Source: Plantibacter sp. Leaf314 (lineage in GTDB: Bacteria > Actinomycetota > Actinomycetes > Actinomycetales > Microbacteriaceae). From it: a DNA stretch of 64,000 nucleotides. Shown here in pieces: positions 47,336 through 56,793 of this stretch. The notes beneath the pieces are model-generated. The model saw only the letters and a list, made by a program, of their open reading frames with translations, did not search any database and was not told the DNA's origin. Each line of letters begins with the position of its first letter. The first letter of the stretch is position 1. The DNA is taken from NCBI RefSeq assembly GCF_001423185.1, contig NZ_LMOB01000001.1, forward strand, positions 1,268,875 through 1,332,874, read 5' to 3'. Position numbers and translations under genes: made by a program.

Positions 47336-50300
47336 TCAAACGAGCGGGAACTCGGGGGCGATCGGCACCTGCACGCGTGACAGCGCACCACGGTTCGCGT
47401 ACATCCCGCGCCCGGGCGGGAAGTCCTTGCGGGCGAGCCGCGGGAACGTGGTCCGGAGGACGAGGTCGCCCTCCATCTGCTCCGGTTGCAGGAGGATGCC
47501 GCGCCTGGCGCTCTTGATCTCGCCCATGAGTGGCCAGGACGACGACCAGCCGGACACCTCGTTCTCGGCGATCACCAGGTGGTCGCTGCGCTTGATGGCC
47601 TTGATCAGCTCGACGAGCGGCGGGTCGGCGATGCCGTTGAGGTAGTCGGAGATCGTCTCGATGACGACGACGGTGCGCGTGGTGACCGTCTCCGCCGCGA
47701 TCGCCGCCGACAACGCCTTCGCCTGTTCGACGATCGTCTCCGGGGTGACGGCCGACTCGTCGAACCGCAGTTCGCGGAGCAGGTCCGAGCGCTTGGAACC
47801 GAAGTAGACGAATCGGGTCGCCGGGTCGAAGCGGCGCATGGCACCGACGAGCGCCGCGACGGCGTTCGTGCGGCCACTCCCGGGCGGGCCACCGACGAGG
47901 AAGGCACCGGAGGGGTCGAAGCCGAGCGGCGCGAGGTCGGCGTCGCCGATGCCGAGCGTCGGGCGGTCGCCGACGCGGTCGGGGAGCTCGCGTGCTTCGA
48001 TCTCCTTCGGGAGCGCGCCGATCGGTGGCGCCGTGACCGTGGCGCCGGCCCTCGACATCGCCTCGGCGAGCTTGACGGTCGCGAGCGACTGCTCCGACAG
48101 CACCGGCGAGCCGCCCAGGATGGCCACCTGGACCTCGAGACCGTCGACGATCGCGCGTCCGGCGGGCGACTCCGGCCCGAGGACGTCCTTCGGCACGCCG
48201 AGGAGCTGGTACCCCGTCTCGTCCGCCAGCCGCAGCACCACGCGGCGTTGCACACCCGCGCTGATGTTCGTCGGCACGGACCCCGGCCGGTCGGCGGAGA
48301 ACGCGATGTTCACGCCGAGCTGGCGACCGTCGGTGATGAGCTGCTGGAACAGCGTGTACCAGGAGGACAGCCCGAGAGTCGTCTCGTACTCCTGCCGGAA
48401 GGACTGGAACCCGTCGACGAGCAGCAGGATCCGGCGCTCGTCGTTCCGGCCGGAGACCCGGCGGTAGTCGGTGATGGAGGACGCGTTCGCCTCCGCGTAC
48501 CGGACGCTGCGGTCGTCGATGATCTCCTTGATGTGCCGGAGCAACCGGATGACCCGCTCCTGGTCGTCACCGGGGATGATCGAACCGACATGGGGCAGCG
48601 CCTCCAGCATGCGCAGGCTCCCCGCGCCGAAGTCGAGGCCGTACACCTCGACGGGCCCACCGCGCGGCGTGATGCCGGCTGCCGTCGCGAGGGTGCGCAG
48701 GACCGTGCTCTTGCCGGAACCACCGGTGCCGAAGACGGCGATGTGGCCGTCGACGTCCGGGCGGAAGTACACGGGTCGCTGCTCCTGCGAGTCGGGCAGG
48801 TCGGCGACGCCGATGAGCAGTTCGGCGTCGGACCGCTGCCGGAGCTTGCTGAGGTCGTAGACGGGGGCCAGCTCGTCGAGCCATGGTCGCCGCGGCGCGG
48901 GGATCGACGCGCGGTCGGCGGCGGCGATGATGCTGGCGACGAGGCGCTGCTGGTCGGTCGGGCCGAGGTCGCGTTCCTCCTCGGCGTCCGCGGCTCGCGG
49001 CTCCTCCCAGCGGGTGTCGCCACCGAACCGCAGTTCGCGGACCTCGATGTCGGAGCGTTCGGGTTCGTCGCTCGTCCACCCGCCGGCGTACCCGGACTGG
49101 AAGATGCTCAGGCGCCCTGGCCCGGTCTTCGCGATGCCGCGGCCGGGCACGCCGGGGTCGAAGTGCGCCGCGTCCTTGACGCCGACGACGTCCTGGCTGT
49201 CCGACTCGTCGGCCATGCGGAGGGCGACCCGGAGGTTGGTGTTGGCGCGCAGGTTGTCCTTGATGACACCGGCCGGGCGTTGCGTGGCCATGATGAGGTG
49301 GATGCCGAGGGACCGACCGCGCTGGGCGATGTCGACGACGCCGTCGACGAACTCCGGGACCTCGCCGACGAGCGCCGCGAACTCGTCGATGACGAGGACG
49401 AGAGCGGGCGGCGAGTCCGGGTCGCCGCGCTTCTCGAGCTCCAACAGGTCTTTGGCCTTCTTCCGGTTGAGCAAGTGCTCGCGGAAGTGCAGCTCGGCGC
49501 GGAGGCTCGTCAGGGCACGGCGGACGAGGTGGGGGCTGAGGTCGGTGACGAGGCCGACGCAGTGCGGGAGGGTCACGCAGTCGGCGAAGGCCGAACCGCC
49601 CTTGTAGTCGACGAAGAGGAACGAGACGCGGTCGGGGCTGTACTCCGCCGCCATCCCGAGGACCCAGGCCTGCAGGAACTCGCTCTTCCCGGCACCCGTC
49701 GTCCCACCGACGAGCGCGTGCGGGCCTTGCGAGCGGAGGTCGAGGTGCATGGCATCGACACCGCCGGAGCCCACGGTCGCGCGGAGTTGGCCGGCCCGGC
49801 GGGGCTTCGGCGGAAGCCCGGGGGTGCGGTCGTGGATCGAGGAGTTCTGCCGCCAGCGGTCGACCACGGCGTCGCTCGACGTCGTCAGCTCCGAACCGAG
49901 CAGCGTCACCATCGAGACCGAACGCGGGAGGTCGCTCGAGTCCTCGACGAGGGCGCCCGCGTCGATCACCGAGGCCATGCGCCGGGCGTAGTCGAGCGCC
50001 GTCACGGGGTCGATGAACTCCGGACGGGCGTCGTCGACCGAGTACCCGAGTCGGACCATGCCGACGGTCGCGGGTGCGTCGACGCCTGCTCCGGCTTCGG
50101 GGACCCGCAGGAAGGTGCGGCAGGCGGCCGGCAGGGAGACGACCTCGTCGGCGATCCAGATGGGGAAGACGCCGGCGTCCGCGGCGATCTCCGCCAGCTG
50201 GACGAGCCGCGCGCGGTCGACGCCGACGTCGTCGGAGATGAGGAGCACGATCGCGGGGATCGGCGACTTCGTGCCGGTGTCGTTCGAGCTCTTCGTGCCG

Positions 50301-51856
50301 ATGTCGGCACCGCGTTCCTGCGCCGCCTGCTTCTCGGAGATGGCACCACGGCGCGCGTCCCCCGCCCTGGCCGCCTGGAGCCGGGTCTGGACGAGTTCCT
50401 CGATGGCCGCCAGCAGTTGGTTACCGCTCGACACACTGTCGGCGAGGTGTCCGACGTCGAGCGGGCTGTTCGACGAGGAGGCGTGCGGCAGCCACTTCAC
50501 CCACGACAGGGCGTTGGACCAGGCGGGCGACACGATGGCGGCGACGACGACCTCGGCCGGCGAGTGGAGCGCCGTCAGCTGCACGAGGATGCCGTTCACG
50601 GCGCCGCCGGCGGTCTGCGGCGACCCGGCGATACCGAGTGCGCCGGCGTCGTAGAGGTTGTCGATGATGGGGACGTCGGCGACCGTGGCGTACTCGTCCT
50701 TGAGCTTCTCGAGTCGCTCCTGGAACTCCGGCAGGAAGCTGTCGCGCGCCTTCGCCGACACCTCGTTCCGCGACGGCATGGTGCCGACGCCGAGCCGGAG
50801 GTTCAGGAAGGACCAGTGCTCCGGGCGGCGGGTCCACAGCAGCGGGCCGCGGGTGAGGGCGTGCTTCAGCGCCTCCGAGGTCGACGGCGCCTCGCGCATG
50901 CGGACGTCGTGCTCGATCTCCCGCTCCGCCGCGAGCTGCTTGCCGAGCGATTCGAGCCGCTCGTCGAAGATCTTGATCTGCTGCTTGAGCTTGCGCTTGT
51001 TCCGACCTCGGCCGGTGAAGTAGTTGCCGATGAGCATGAGCGGCGTCATGGCGATGAAGATGAGCGACAACGGGTTCTTCGTGAAGAAGTACATCGCACC
51101 ACCGAGCAGCATCGGCGTGAGCATGCCGAGGAGCGGGAACGGCTGGTTCTCGCGCTCGGTCGGCGGCTCGGGGGCGGGGAACGTCTCCCCCGCGTACCGC
51201 TGCTCGACCCGAGGGGAGCGGTTGAAGTAGACGGGCCCGGCCTTCGGGACGACACCGGCGCGACCGACGGTCCCGGCGAAGCCGATCTCGACCTCGGTGT
51301 CGCCGATGAGCACGCGTTCCGGCTCGACCACCTTGAGCCGCGGGACGATGCCACCGTCGACGACGATGCCGTTCGCCGCGCCGAGGTCGACGAGTTCGAT
51401 CTCGCCGCCGACTTCGAGGCGGGCATGCCGCTTGGACACGAGCGGGTCGTCGAGGACCACATCGCAGCTCGCCTCGCGTCCGATGGTCCAGCTTCCGGCC
51501 GGCAACGTGAACTCACGGCCGGCGTCGTCGCCCGACAGGACGCGGACGACGGCGACGGCGGGCGCCTGGCCCGTGCGCGCCGCGGAGTAGTAGACCCCGG
51601 CGTCGGCGAGTTCGATGACGGCACCGGAGCCCACCCAGGCCTCACCGATGGGTGCCTCGGGCGGGAGCGGGAGCGTCTCGGTCGACCCCGGCAGACGGGC
51701 GTGCAAGGTGAAGTCGGCGTTGGCGGAGTCGGGCCCCTGCGGATCGACGCGCGCGATCGTCGATGCGACCTCGGCGATGCTCGCCGCCGCATCGGTGGTC
51801 ACGACGATGTCGGCGGACGAACCCGACGGCCTGGTCAACGTCAGCTTGATGCGCAT
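47336..51856 (-). CDS. FHA-FtsK/SpoIIIE ATPase of a type VII-like secretion system (EccC/EssC-like)
   Basis: 1506 residues. Order: ubiquitin-like region (1-85), FHA domain (about 105-195, with IGREASCD, VSKRHARL and AANG), two membrane segments (about 240-280) and three FtsK-type ATPase domains. Walker A motifs are TGAGKSE (Lys724), GSGKST (Lys1049) and a degenerate GSGRTN (Arg1329). Walker B is LVLVIDEFAAL in domain 1 but LLLVDGF and VVVIETI in the others, so domain 1 is probably the main motor. The FHA-first layout recalls EssC of Firmicutes. No EccB, EccD, EccE or mycosin gene is seen nearby. ATG 51856 has AAGGGGA. Confidence 0.9.
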   Translation of the reverse strand: MRIKLTLTRPSGSSADIVVTTDAAASIAEVASTIARVDPQGPDSANADFTLHARLPGSTETLPLPPEAPIGEAWVGSGAVIELADAGVYYSAARTGQAPAVAVVRVLSGDDAGREFTLPAGSWTIGREASCDVVLDDPLVSKRHARLEVGGEIELVDLGAANGIVVDGGIVPRLKVVEPERVLIGDTEVEIGFAGTVGRAGVVPKAGPVYFNRSPRVEQRYAGETFPAPEPPTERENQPFPLLGMLTPMLLGGAMYFFTKNPLSLIFIAMTPLMLIGNYFTGRGRNKRKLKQQIKIFDERLESLGKQLAAEREIEHDVRMREAPSTSEALKHALTRGPLLWTRRPEHWSFLNLRLGVGTMPSRNEVSAKARDSFLPEFQERLEKLKDEYATVADVPIIDNLYDAGALGIAGSPQTAGGAVNGILVQLTALHSPAEVVVAAIVSPAWSNALSWVKWLPHASSSNSPLDVGHLADSVSSGNQLLAAIEELVQTRLQAARAGDARRGAISEKQAAQERGADIGTKSSNDTGTKSPIPAIVLLISDDVGVDRARLVQLAEIAADAGVFPIWIADEVVSLPAACRTFLRVPEAGAGVDAPATVGMVRLGYSVDDARPEFIDPVTALDYARRMASVIDAGALVEDSSDLPRSVSMVTLLGSELTTSSDAVVDRWRQNSSIHDRTPGLPPKPRRAGQLRATVGSGGVDAMHLDLRSQGPHALVGGTTGAGKSEFLQAWVLGMAAEYSPDRVSFLFVDYKGGSAFADCVTLPHCVGLVTDLSPHLVRRALTSLRAELHFREHLLNRKKAKDLLELEKRGDPDSPPALVLVIDEFAALVGEVPEFVDGVVDIAQRGRSLGIHLIMATQRPAGVIKDNLRANTNLRVALRMADESDSQDVVGVKDAAHFDPGVPGRGIAKTGPGRLSIFQSGYAGGWTSDEPERSDIEVRELRFGGDTRWEEPRAADAEEERDLGPTDQQRLVASIIAAADRASIPAPRRPWLDELAPVYDLSKLRQRSDAELLIGVADLPDSQEQRPVYFRPDVDGHIAVFGTGGSGKSTVLRTLATAAGITPRGGPVEVYGLDFGAGSLRMLEALPHVGSIIPGDDQERVIRLLRHIKEIIDDRSVRYAEANASSITDYRRVSGRNDERRILLLVDGFQSFRQEYETTLGLSSWYTLFQQLITDGRQLGVNIAFSADRPGSVPTNISAGVQRRVVLRLADETGYQLLGVPKDVLGPESPAGRAIVDGLEVQVAILGGSPVLSEQSLATVKLAEAMSRAGATVTAPPIGALPKEIEARELPDRVGDRPTLGIGDADLAPLGFDPSGAFLVGGPPGSGRTNAVAALVGAMRRFDPATRFVYFGSKRSDLLRELRFDESAVTPETIVEQAKALSAAIAAETVTTRTVVVIETISDYLNGIADPPLVELIKAIKRSDHLVIAENEVSGWSSSWPLMGEIKSARRGILLQPEQMEGDLVLRTTFPRLARKDFPPGRGMYANRGALSRVQVPIAPEFPLV

Positions 51857-51921
51857 GCAGGGTCCCCTTGGAGGTGCGGGCCGTTGGACACGGCCTCGAT
51901 CAGCCTAGCGACGGGTGTCGG

Positions 51922-52551
51922 CTACTCGTCGTCCGCGACCGGTGCGGGTCTCACGATGTCGGCAGGGTCGGAGACCTGAGACGGTTCGGGGGCTGGTGAG
52001 AACAGGGCTATCGGCAGCTCCGCCTGGGAACAGTCCAGCCCTGGAACGCTTGCGTTCTCGACCATCAGCGTGCGATCCCCGCTGCGTTGGAGTCGGAATT
52101 CCACTCCGTGAGCTCGGAGTCGGGATGGTACTGCGCCGTCGGACGATGCCCAGTCATCAGCGAGGCACCCGCGAACGACTGCCGATGCGTCATCGTCGGC
52201 GACAACGACTTCGGACGGAGCGAACGGCGTCGGGCCGGGCGACACGACGCTTTCGTTCCCCGCGCGCACGCTCTCCCGAGCACTGGTGAAGAGTCGGGTA
52301 CGGAGTTCTTCCCCGGTGGTGTTCGTCAGGACATCGAGCGAGAAGTCGTTGCGGTTCTGCGCGATCGCCTGCGCGCTGAGGGATGCTCGGGCTCCGACGA
52401 CCCAAGTGTCCGATTCCAATGGCCCGGTCGGAGCTGATCCGGACCAGGTCGGGCTGGGCAGGGGTTGCTGTTTCGTCGGCGCGCATCCTGCGAGCACGAT
52501 GACCGACATCAGCGCCAAGACCACGAGCGTCGTGCGCTCAACCTTCGGCAT
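51922..52551 (-). CDS. Lipoprotein of unknown function
   Basis: 209 residues from ATG 52551. Signal peptide with lipobox VLAGC (Cys23), then a Pro/Ser-rich linker and a domain I do not recognise, with one cysteine pair (GCLADDW and GLDCSQ). The start overlaps the large effector gene by 14 bp, so it may act with it, for example as an anchored immunity or accessory protein. Base composition is slightly lower in GC than its neighbours. Confidence 0.7.
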   Translation of the reverse strand: MPKVERTTLVVLALMSVIVLAGCAPTKQQPLPSPTWSGSAPTGPLESDTWVVGARASLSAQAIAQNRNDFSLDVLTNTTGEELRTRLFTSARESVRAGNESVVSPGPTPFAPSEVVVADDDASAVVRGCLADDWASSDGAVPSRLRAHGVEFRLQRSGDRTLMVENASVPGLDCSQAELPIALFSPAPEPSQVSDPADIVRPAPVADDE

Positions 52552-54985
52552 GGCCACGGAAGAGCGAGTATCTGGCATCAGCGTCACCGGCAACGCGGTT
52601 GAGGTCCAGCGAGCCATTGGGATTACCGGTGAACGCCTTATCGAAGTCGTCTCGGTGCTCCTCGACCCACGCATACTGTGCCACCGGGTCGCTGGCCGGC
52701 GGAGGCTCGACTCCGGGCACGGCTCCGAACTCGAACAGCGTCCTGGCGATCTGGATCTGCGTGCTCTGTGATCTCGTCAGGGCTCCGTCCGAGATCGCGG
52801 CTTCCACATCGTCATGGCTCCCGGCCCAGATGTCACTCACCGCCCCGGTCGCCGCGTCCGTCAACTGACCACGCACGTACCCAGCGCCCTCCGAGAGAAG
52901 CTTCTCGGCGAGCTCGTCGCCCACCGAGCCGATCAACTTGTCGAGCCCTGGAATCGGCAGCATGCCAACGCCCGTCTCGACGAGACCGATGGCGGAGTCC
53001 ACGGCCTCGTCACGACGCGTGGCTGCAGCGAGATCCACGCCATCAGTGCTCCCCGCCAACACGTCCTGCACGAAGGCCAGCCTCGTCGCCGCATCCGCAG
53101 GTGCGTAAGCCCCAAGCTCAGTCGCGCCGATCAAGACATCCCTGTAGTCGTCGAGGACGATCGTCAGCGCTTCCGCGCCGCCGCTCGAGCTGCCGGCGAT
53201 ACCGAGGATCTGTGCCAATGCAGCTGGTGAGACGTTCGCGTAGGGAAGCTTCGCTACCGGATCACCGTTCGCGTCCACGGCGATACCGTACGCATTGATG
53301 TTCGCAATCGGGCCACCGGTAGAGGGACGCTCCCCGGAGGGGGAGACGATCGGGTCCTCGATCAGGCCGGGTATTTGCGGAGCAAGGGCCGCAGCGAGTT
53401 TCACTCCGCCGAGGTCGCTGACGTTCTCGATCTGGAAGTGGGGATTGCCTGGCCTGAACTCGTCCGGATCGGGGGGATACTGGCTGTCCTTCGGTTCGCC
53501 GACGAGCTGGTAGATGACATCGTGGCTCAGCTTTGCGGCCTGCTTCCAGGCATCTTCAGAATATGTCCCAGCATCCGTCGGACCGCCGGGAATCGACTCA
53601 GCACCCGCCCAGAGCGCGAGCACTCCCTCGAATCCGTCCAGTCCGGAATCCCGGCGACCGAACCAGTAGTCGATCCGGTTCGCTCCGAGCTTGTCGCTGT
53701 CGTAGGCTGCGCTCAGGTTCGGGTCGCTCGCGTACTGAGGACTGTCGAAGTAGGGATCGGTCTCGGTGCTCGTCAGCCAGTCCATGGCCGCCTCGGGGTA
53801 CTCGCCGAGGGTGCTGAAGACGCGGGAGGTCCAATCGCCGAGGCGGTTGACGTCGTAACCCGCTTGCTCAGCTTCCGCGAGCGAGAGGAAGCCGTTCGGG
53901 CCCATGATGCCCTGGCCGGGACCGTACATCCCCGCGCTGGAGCCCGGGTTGCCGCGCTCCATCTCGTCAGCGATGTCCGCCAGTCCGACCGTGGTGGTGA
54001 CGCCGATCGGGTTGCCCTGTTCATCGCCGAACAGGAAGGCCAGGCTGGTCCAGCTGTCCGTGCCGTGAACGGATGCGGAGCCGTCGTACAGTTCCTGGGC
54101 GAACTTGTCGCCGGTCTCCTCGTTCCAACGCTGTGAACCGACGGAGAGCCCGCCGCGGACCGACTGTGCGAGCAGCAGTGCCGCGCCGGGCGCCAACCAT
54201 CCATCAGCACCGGCCTTGTCGATCGCGTTGATCAGCGAGATGACGTCCTCGCCACCCATGGCGAGATTCATCTTCGACATGACGACCGGGTCGTTGCCGT
54301 ACAACGCGTAGAGCGACTGCAGTTTGGCAGCGTCCTCGGCGTCGTAGATCCCGTTCTTGGCGAGCTCGGAACCCAGTTCGGCCATGCCCTTGGCGATCGC
54401 GTCCGGGGTGAGGCCGGCGGCGGAGGTGATGCCGATGGCCGCGAGGGCCGCCTGCTGGGCGTCCCAGTTGTCGCCACCAGGCGTGGACAGTGCGGTGACA
54501 AGCTGGGCGTCGGCTTCCTCACGCTCTGTGGAGAGCGCTTCCAGGAGGCTTTCGGCCTTCGCCTTATCGTTCAGGGCCGTCTGGTGCTGCTCGTCGCGCA
54601 GCGCCTGCTGTGCCGGATCCGGCCCGCCGATGGCATCCATGTACTGCACCGTGGCCAGGAGGGTCGCCTGGACGATCGTCTCCTTGTAGCTCGTCGCACG
54701 CGTCCTGATGTCTTCGACGGTCGTGGTGTACGTGGCGATCGCCGCGCGGACCGCCGCCATCTCCGGAACCACCGCATTGATCTTGCCGATGGGCGTCGAC
54801 AGGGAGTTGACCCAGGCGGTCGCGGCCTCTCCGCTCCAGATCGAATCGGTGATGCCACCCTGCGCCGTCACAGCGGTGTCGCGCGCCTCGGTCAGACTCG
54901 TCTCCGTCGTCTGGAGCGTCGTCGCAGTCGTCGCCAGAGACCCGGAGTCGATCTGACCGGGGGTGTCTGCTGTCCAGTTCGCCAT
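52538..54985 (-). CDS. Large WXG/LXG-type putative secreted effector
   Basis: 815 residues. The N-terminal 110 residues form a WXG100-like hairpin (DSIWSGEAATAW, Trp50-Gly52), followed by a long helical region to about 190. A mixed middle (LAFLFGDEQGNPIG, YGPGQGIMGPNGF) and a C-terminal part of unknown fold ending NRVAGDADARYSLFRGHAEG complete it. This is the build of secreted polymorphic toxins, but no catalytic motif can be named. ATG shares a base with the stop of the 91-residue gene, which probably supplies the partner hairpin. GC is a little lower than in flanking genes, consistent with effector turnover. Confidence 0.65.
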   Translation of the reverse strand: MANWTADTPGQIDSGSLATTATTLQTTETSLTEARDTAVTAQGGITDSIWSGEAATAWVNSLSTPIGKINAVVPEMAAVRAAIATYTTTVEDIRTRATSYKETIVQATLLATVQYMDAIGGPDPAQQALRDEQHQTALNDKAKAESLLEALSTEREEADAQLVTALSTPGGDNWDAQQAALAAIGITSAAGLTPDAIAKGMAELGSELAKNGIYDAEDAAKLQSLYALYGNDPVVMSKMNLAMGGEDVISLINAIDKAGADGWLAPGAALLLAQSVRGGLSVGSQRWNEETGDKFAQELYDGSASVHGTDSWTSLAFLFGDEQGNPIGVTTTVGLADIADEMERGNPGSSAGMYGPGQGIMGPNGFLSLAEAEQAGYDVNRLGDWTSRVFSTLGEYPEAAMDWLTSTETDPYFDSPQYASDPNLSAAYDSDKLGANRIDYWFGRRDSGLDGFEGVLALWAGAESIPGGPTDAGTYSEDAWKQAAKLSHDVIYQLVGEPKDSQYPPDPDEFRPGNPHFQIENVSDLGGVKLAAALAPQIPGLIEDPIVSPSGERPSTGGPIANINAYGIAVDANGDPVAKLPYANVSPAALAQILGIAGSSSGGAEALTIVLDDYRDVLIGATELGAYAPADAATRLAFVQDVLAGSTDGVDLAAATRRDEAVDSAIGLVETGVGMLPIPGLDKLIGSVGDELAEKLLSEGAGYVRGQLTDAATGAVSDIWAGSHDDVEAAISDGALTRSQSTQIQIARTLFEFGAVPGVEPPPASDPVAQYAWVEEHRDDFDKAFTGNPNGSLDLNRVAGDADARYSLFRGHAEG

Positions 54986-55260
54986 CAGCCTTGCCCACCC
55001 AGTTGCGTATCGGTCGAATCCCACGTGCTGACGATGTCGCTCGCCGACTTCCCGGCCTCGACCATCGCCGAGCCGGCGAGGGAGACGTGCACCGACACCC
55101 ACATCGCGAAGCTCTCCGCTGCGGCGGTCACGGCGCTGCTGCAGCTACCGGAGAAGTCGAGTGGGATGTTCTGCGGCAGGCCGGAGCCGCTCGGTGTCAG
55201 TGGCGCGGCGACGGAGAGGATCTCCGCCCCGTGTACGACGAGTGGTTGCTCGCTCATCAT
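54985..55260 (-). CDS. Small ESX-like helical protein, probable effector partner
   Basis: 91 residues. ATG is doubled (55260 and 55257); AAGGGGA lies directly upstream, so 55257 has the better spacing. The sequence is Ser/Ala-rich with a helical centre (SAVTAAAESFAMWVSVHVSL). Size and coupling to a WXG-type effector are like the small partners encoded next to LXG and WXG toxins. First gene behind promoter (c). Confidence 0.65.
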   Translation of the reverse strand: MMSEQPLVVHGAEILSVAAPLTPSGSGLPQNIPLDFSGSCSSAVTAAAESFAMWVSVHVSLAGSAMVEAGKSASDIVSTWDSTDTQLGGQG

Positions 55261-55330
55261 TCCCCTTCATGGAACCGGCGCAGCGGACCTGCACCGCCCG
55301 CCGGTTGCTCGTCCGGCGGGTACGTCGTTC

Positions 55331-55376
55331 AGCGTATCCGAGAGCGTCCGGCGCGACGATGGGGAGCACTCCCCAT
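55331..55376 (-). promoter_or_regulatory. Palindrome-type promoter (c), upstream of the effector operon
   Basis: ATGGGGAGCACTCCCCAT at 55359-55376, then 22 bp, then TACGCT (55331-55336) on the minus strand. There is no -35 box. Predicted start near 55324, leader about 65 nt. The 18-bp core is identical to site (b). Confidence 0.65.
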
Positions 55377-55390
55377 GCGCCGGAACGGCT

Positions 55391-56704
55391 TCACCCGGCG
55401 ATCACCCGGATGGGGAACTCGCCGATCCCGATCGTCGAACCCGCCTCGACGACGTAGGCCTCACCCGGCTGGCAGACCGTGACGGCACCGGACGCGTCCG
55501 TGATGGTCGTGCCGTTCGTCGAGTGCAGGTCGGTCACCCGGAGCGACCGACGCCCGGGCACGACGGCCGTGTGCGTCTTGGAGACGGACATCCGCGGGTC
55601 GACGAGTGCCCGCAGTTCGGCGTCGGGCTGCTCAGGACGCGCCGACGGGTTGCGACCGAGGAGCACCGGCCCACGGAGCCGGATGCGTTCGCCGTCGGGC
55701 AGTTCGAGGGCGAAGTCGCCGCCCCGCGTCGACGAGGAGACGACCGTCGCGCCGAGATCGGCCTGGGGCGTCGCGACGGGGCCGTCGGGCGGCGGCGTGG
55801 GGTTCGACGTCGACGCAGGCCTGTCGGACCCGGGCGGTGCCGACGCGATCAGTCCGGGCGGGACGGTGATCTGGAGTTCCGGTGCCACCGAGGACGTCGA
55901 GGAGGCGTCCTGCGACGACTGCGGGATGGCCGCCGGCGGCTGGCGGAACTGCGGCGCACCGAGCGGTGGGGCGGCGACGACGGGGACGGCATTCGGCTCA
56001 TGTTCCGGTCCCCGGTCCGACGGGGTGACGGCGGAAGCATACGGCTCCGGGGGCGCCGCCTGGGCATCGGGCGCCGGCACGTCAGGAGCCGGTGGCGCAT
56101 CGACCGGCTGCGCGAGGAAGCTCGGCGCCTCTCCCGGAGGAGCGACGAAGGAATCGGTGCCGTCCGCGAGCTCGCCACCGGAGGAGACCGGCCACGCGGA
56201 GGCGACGGGCGCCGCACCGGTCGGGGTGGCGGAGGGCGCGGCGTCGGGCAGGGAAGACCCGCCGGTCGACGACTCCGCGGCGATCGGGGCGAGCTCGGTC
56301 CTCGCGCCGTGCACGCGCACCGTCGCCGACGCGCCCGGATCCGACTCGGCCACGAGCGCGGCCAGCGCGTGCAGGAACGCGAGGAACGGCTGCTCGCCGA
56401 GCAGCGTGCGCTGCCGTCGTTTCTTCTGGACGCCGTGCTGCAGGATGAAGGTCGCCGCTGCGGTCCCCCGGGCGGACGGGGCCGTCGTGATGGCGAAGGC
56501 GAGCAGCGGCGCCGGGTCGTCCACGGAGACCACGCGCAAGCGGATGTCGGCGTTCGTCCCACCGTCGATCGCGACGTAGTGCCTGGTCGTCTGCGCATCC
56601 GCGCCGGAGTCGGCGACCGCAGCCTGGACGAGCGCGACGAGCTCGTCGGCGGTGCCCGCCAGGTCGAGTTCCAGACCGGTGTCGGTCGGGTCGGGTGATC
56701 GCAT
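55391..56704 (-). CDS. FHA domain protein with Pro/Ala-rich linker
   Basis: 437 residues from ATG 56704, with GGGGAGGA upstream. The N-terminal domain (about 1-120, DIRLRVVSVDDPAPLLAFAI) is followed by about 200 residues of Ala/Pro/Ser linker. The C-terminal FHA domain has VLLGRNPSAR, MSVSKTHTAV and STNGTTI. Same build as the 40973-42328 protein, so the two may be paralogues that read different phosphosites. It ends 15 bp before palindrome (c). Confidence 0.85.
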   Translation of the reverse strand: MRSPDPTDTGLELDLAGTADELVALVQAAVADSGADAQTTRHYVAIDGGTNADIRLRVVSVDDPAPLLAFAITTAPSARGTAAATFILQHGVQKKRRQRTLLGEQPFLAFLHALAALVAESDPGASATVRVHGARTELAPIAAESSTGGSSLPDAAPSATPTGAAPVASAWPVSSGGELADGTDSFVAPPGEAPSFLAQPVDAPPAPDVPAPDAQAAPPEPYASAVTPSDRGPEHEPNAVPVVAAPPLGAPQFRQPPAAIPQSSQDASSTSSVAPELQITVPPGLIASAPPGSDRPASTSNPTPPPDGPVATPQADLGATVVSSSTRGGDFALELPDGERIRLRGPVLLGRNPSARPEQPDAELRALVDPRMSVSKTHTAVVPGRRSLRVTDLHSTNGTTITDASGAVTVCQPGEAYVVEAGSTIGIGEFPIRVIAG

Positions 56705-56793
56705 CGGTGGTTCCTCCCCAGGCGCCGTCGGCCGACGGCAGCAACGCAACGATTATCGCGCAAGCGGCGCGTCGGCGCGTGAGCCCGCCGGGA

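Noticed and set aside
47486..51979. A 1497-codon open frame on the plus strand opposite the FtsK-type ATPase gene
   Set aside because: Composition is Arg/Asp/Val-rich without domain motifs, as expected from the antisense frame of a high-GC gene. The minus-strand frame has clear Walker and FHA motifs.
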